Assembly (NCBI GenBank): GCA_027858635.1
Contig: JAQICG010000351.1
Span: forward strand, 1 to 6,774
Source: Gammaproteobacteria bacterium
Lineage (GTDB): Bacteria; Pseudomonadota; Gammaproteobacteria; SZUA-229
Direction: 5' to 3'
Length of the DNA stretch: 6,774 nt
Positions within the stretch are counted from its first letter, which is position 1; each line of letters opens with the position of its first letter. Position numbers and translations under genes: made by a program. The notes beneath the pieces were generated by a model. The model saw only the letters and a list, made by a program, of their open reading frames with translations, was not told the origin of the DNA and ran no database searches. Shown here in pieces: positions 5,666 through 6,774 of the stretch.

Positions 5666-6460
5666 ATGGCACGACGCAACATGGTACTTCGTAATATTCT
5701 GCACAATCTGAAAAACGCCACAGTAAAACAAAAAATCGGGTTGCTGGTCGGCGCGGTGGTAGGCCTGGCAATAATCGTAAGCTTGATCCTGGTGTTAAGT
5801 TCGTCATCAACACCGCCGGACTTCGCGGCGATTGAAGATACTCAAGCCAGAAAAACCGCCTTTGTCGAATATCTAAGCCCCGCCATCAAAGAACTCAACC
5901 GCGAGCGGGCGGAAGAGCGACAGGTTCTGGAAGAACTCTACGCCGAATTGCAGGAAGGGGAGTCAGCAGGCTGGTGGCAACAGCGCAAACTGGCAGCCTG
6001 GGCGCAGCGTTACGATATCGAATTTATCCCGGAGCAGGAGGCTGCTGTCGCAGAAAAGCTGCTGCTGCATCTCGACGAAATCCCCGCCTCCATGGTGCTC
6101 GCCCAGGCCGCGCTTGAATCGGCATGGGGCACGTCGCGCTTTGCCAAAACCGGCAATAACTTCTTCGGCCAGTGGTGCTTCACCGAAGGCTGCGGCATGG
6201 TGCCCGGTGCCAGAACCGAAGGCGCAAGCCATGAGGTAAAAACATTCAGCAGTGTTAAAGAGGCATTAAAAGGCTATTTCCGTAACATCAACAGCCACCC
6301 CGTTTATGCGCAGGTTCGAGAAATTCGCGTCCGGGCACGCAAAGCGGGCCAGCCGCTTTCAGGACTGGCAATGGTGGCCGGGCTGGAAAAATATTCAGCG
6401 CGGGGACAGGCCTATATCGAAGAGCTGCGCGAGGTGATTCGCTATAACAATTTCGAATAA
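5666..6460 (+). CDS. Bax-like, membrane-anchored glucosaminidase-family protein
   Basis: A 264-residue protein with a basic N-terminus, one membrane segment at residues about 24-46, an alpha-helical linker rich in Glu, Arg and Ala at about 60-115, and a C-terminal glucosaminidase (GH73/lysozyme-like) domain at about 135-260. The likely catalytic Glu151 is in QAALESAWGTSRFA. Other family marks are NNFFGQWC (164-171), the Cys171/Cys176 pair, FSSVKEALKGYFRNINSHP (194-212) and LEKYSARG (240-247). E. coli Bax has the same order, as far as I recall it. The domain should face the periplasm and cut or bind peptidoglycan. It starts 16 bases after asnO on the same strand, so co-transcription is likely. 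Its ribosome binding site (AACAGG) is weak. Met6 at 5681 is an alternative start that leaves the anchor intact. I leave the symbol empty because the physiological role of Bax proteins is not settled. Confidence 0.85.
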   Translation: MARRNMVLRNILHNLKNATVKQKIGLLVGAVVGLAIIVSLILVLSSSSTPPDFAAIEDTQARKTAFVEYLSPAIKELNRERAEERQVLEELYAELQEGESAGWWQQRKLAAWAQRYDIEFIPEQEAAVAEKLLLHLDEIPASMVLAQAALESAWGTSRFAKTGNNFFGQWCFTEGCGMVPGARTEGASHEVKTFSSVKEALKGYFRNINSHPVYAQVREIRVRARKAGQPLSGLAMVAGLEKYSARGQAYIEELREVIRYNNFE

Positions 6461-6526
6461 CCGGTAGCGCTGCCACGCCTGCACCCGTTCAGCTCCGGTT
6501 CTAAAATCAGATTGGAGCAGGGCGAA

Positions 6527-6774
6527 TCAGGGTTCAGGATACCAGCTGCCATCCGCTCGCTTGCGCATAAAAAATTCCGAGTACCAGTAAAAGCGCCCGC
6601 GCTGCCCCGAGGCCGCAGTACAGTTGATGCGCGAACGGCCCACCGGCAACACCTGCTCCGGGCGCGTGCTAACCGTATCGCCCTTCACCTGCGCATCAAT
6701 ACGACCTTGCCCGCTGGCAAAGCAGTTTACCTGCTGTGCCAGTTCCGGCGTATTCATGCGCAAAGTTAAAGCCG
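6527..6774 (-). CDS. C-terminal part of a possible polysaccharide deacetylase family protein (enters from the right edge)
   Basis: The minus frame is open from the window edge to a TGA at 6527-6529, giving 82 residues of a longer protein; its start is outside. It includes PELAQQVNCFASGQG, then RPEQVLPVGRSRINCTAAS and GRFYWYSEFFMRK. Two cysteines (in VNCF and INCT) could form a disulfide in an exported protein. The combination of VNCFASGQG, PVGRSR-NCT and RFYWYS reminds me of the extra C-terminal domain of some gammaproteobacterial polysaccharide deacetylases, but the catalytic domain is not visible, so the call rests on recollection of the tail only. It converges on the bax-like gene with 66 bases between the stop codons and no clear terminator. 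Confidence 0.5.
   Translation of the reverse strand, partial: ALTLRMNTPELAQQVNCFASGQGRIDAQVKGDTVSTRPEQVLPVGRSRINCTAASGQRGRFYWYSEFFMRKRADGSWYPEP

Noticed and set aside
6492..6518. GCTCC/GGAGC inverted repeat between the bax-like gene and the right-edge gene as a terminator
   Set aside because: Only five pairs with a 17-base loop and no T-run on either strand.

Overview
The window looks like chromosomal DNA of a Gram-negative bacterium, most likely a gammaproteobacterium. The start of an LptD outer-membrane LPS assembly protein, a Bax-type murein hydrolase and an AsnO-type osmolyte amidotransferase all point that way. I cannot name a genus. I see no transposase, integrase, CRISPR array, tRNA or rRNA.

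Left part (1-2700, all minus strand): argD, argF and the 5' part of lptD run in the same direction with gaps of 7 and 23 bases. ArgD makes N-acetylornithine and ArgF converts ornithine to citrulline, so two arginine steps are tightly coupled. LptD follows them, where one would more often expect surA or other envelope genes. A consensus-like promoter precedes argD. Between it and the start codon lies a hairpin plus T-tract with the form of an intrinsic terminator, which suggests attenuation.

Middle (2700-3873): a minus-strand gene for a five-helix membrane protein of the urate-oxidase-N-terminal (PuuD membrane domain) type has a strong ribosome binding site, a good promoter, a possible Fur box next to that promoter, and its own terminator. 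It diverges from asnO across about 505 AT-rich bases. That gap holds several inverted repeats and a period-3 tract made of eleven consecutive ARN triplets (A, purine, any base).

Right part (3874-6774): asnO (plus) encodes a glutamine-dependent amidotransferase of the kind that finishes the osmoprotectant N-acetylglutaminylglutamine amide. A Bax-like, membrane-anchored N-acetylglucosaminidase-family protein follows 16 bases later, probably in the same transcript. The partner gene ngg is not in the window. A convergent minus-strand gene, perhaps a polysaccharide deacetylase, enters from the right edge with only its C-terminal part visible.

No wholly new system is evident. The best leads are the argD leader terminator, the ARN tract and palindromes of the long intergenic region, and the asnO-bax pairing without ngg.
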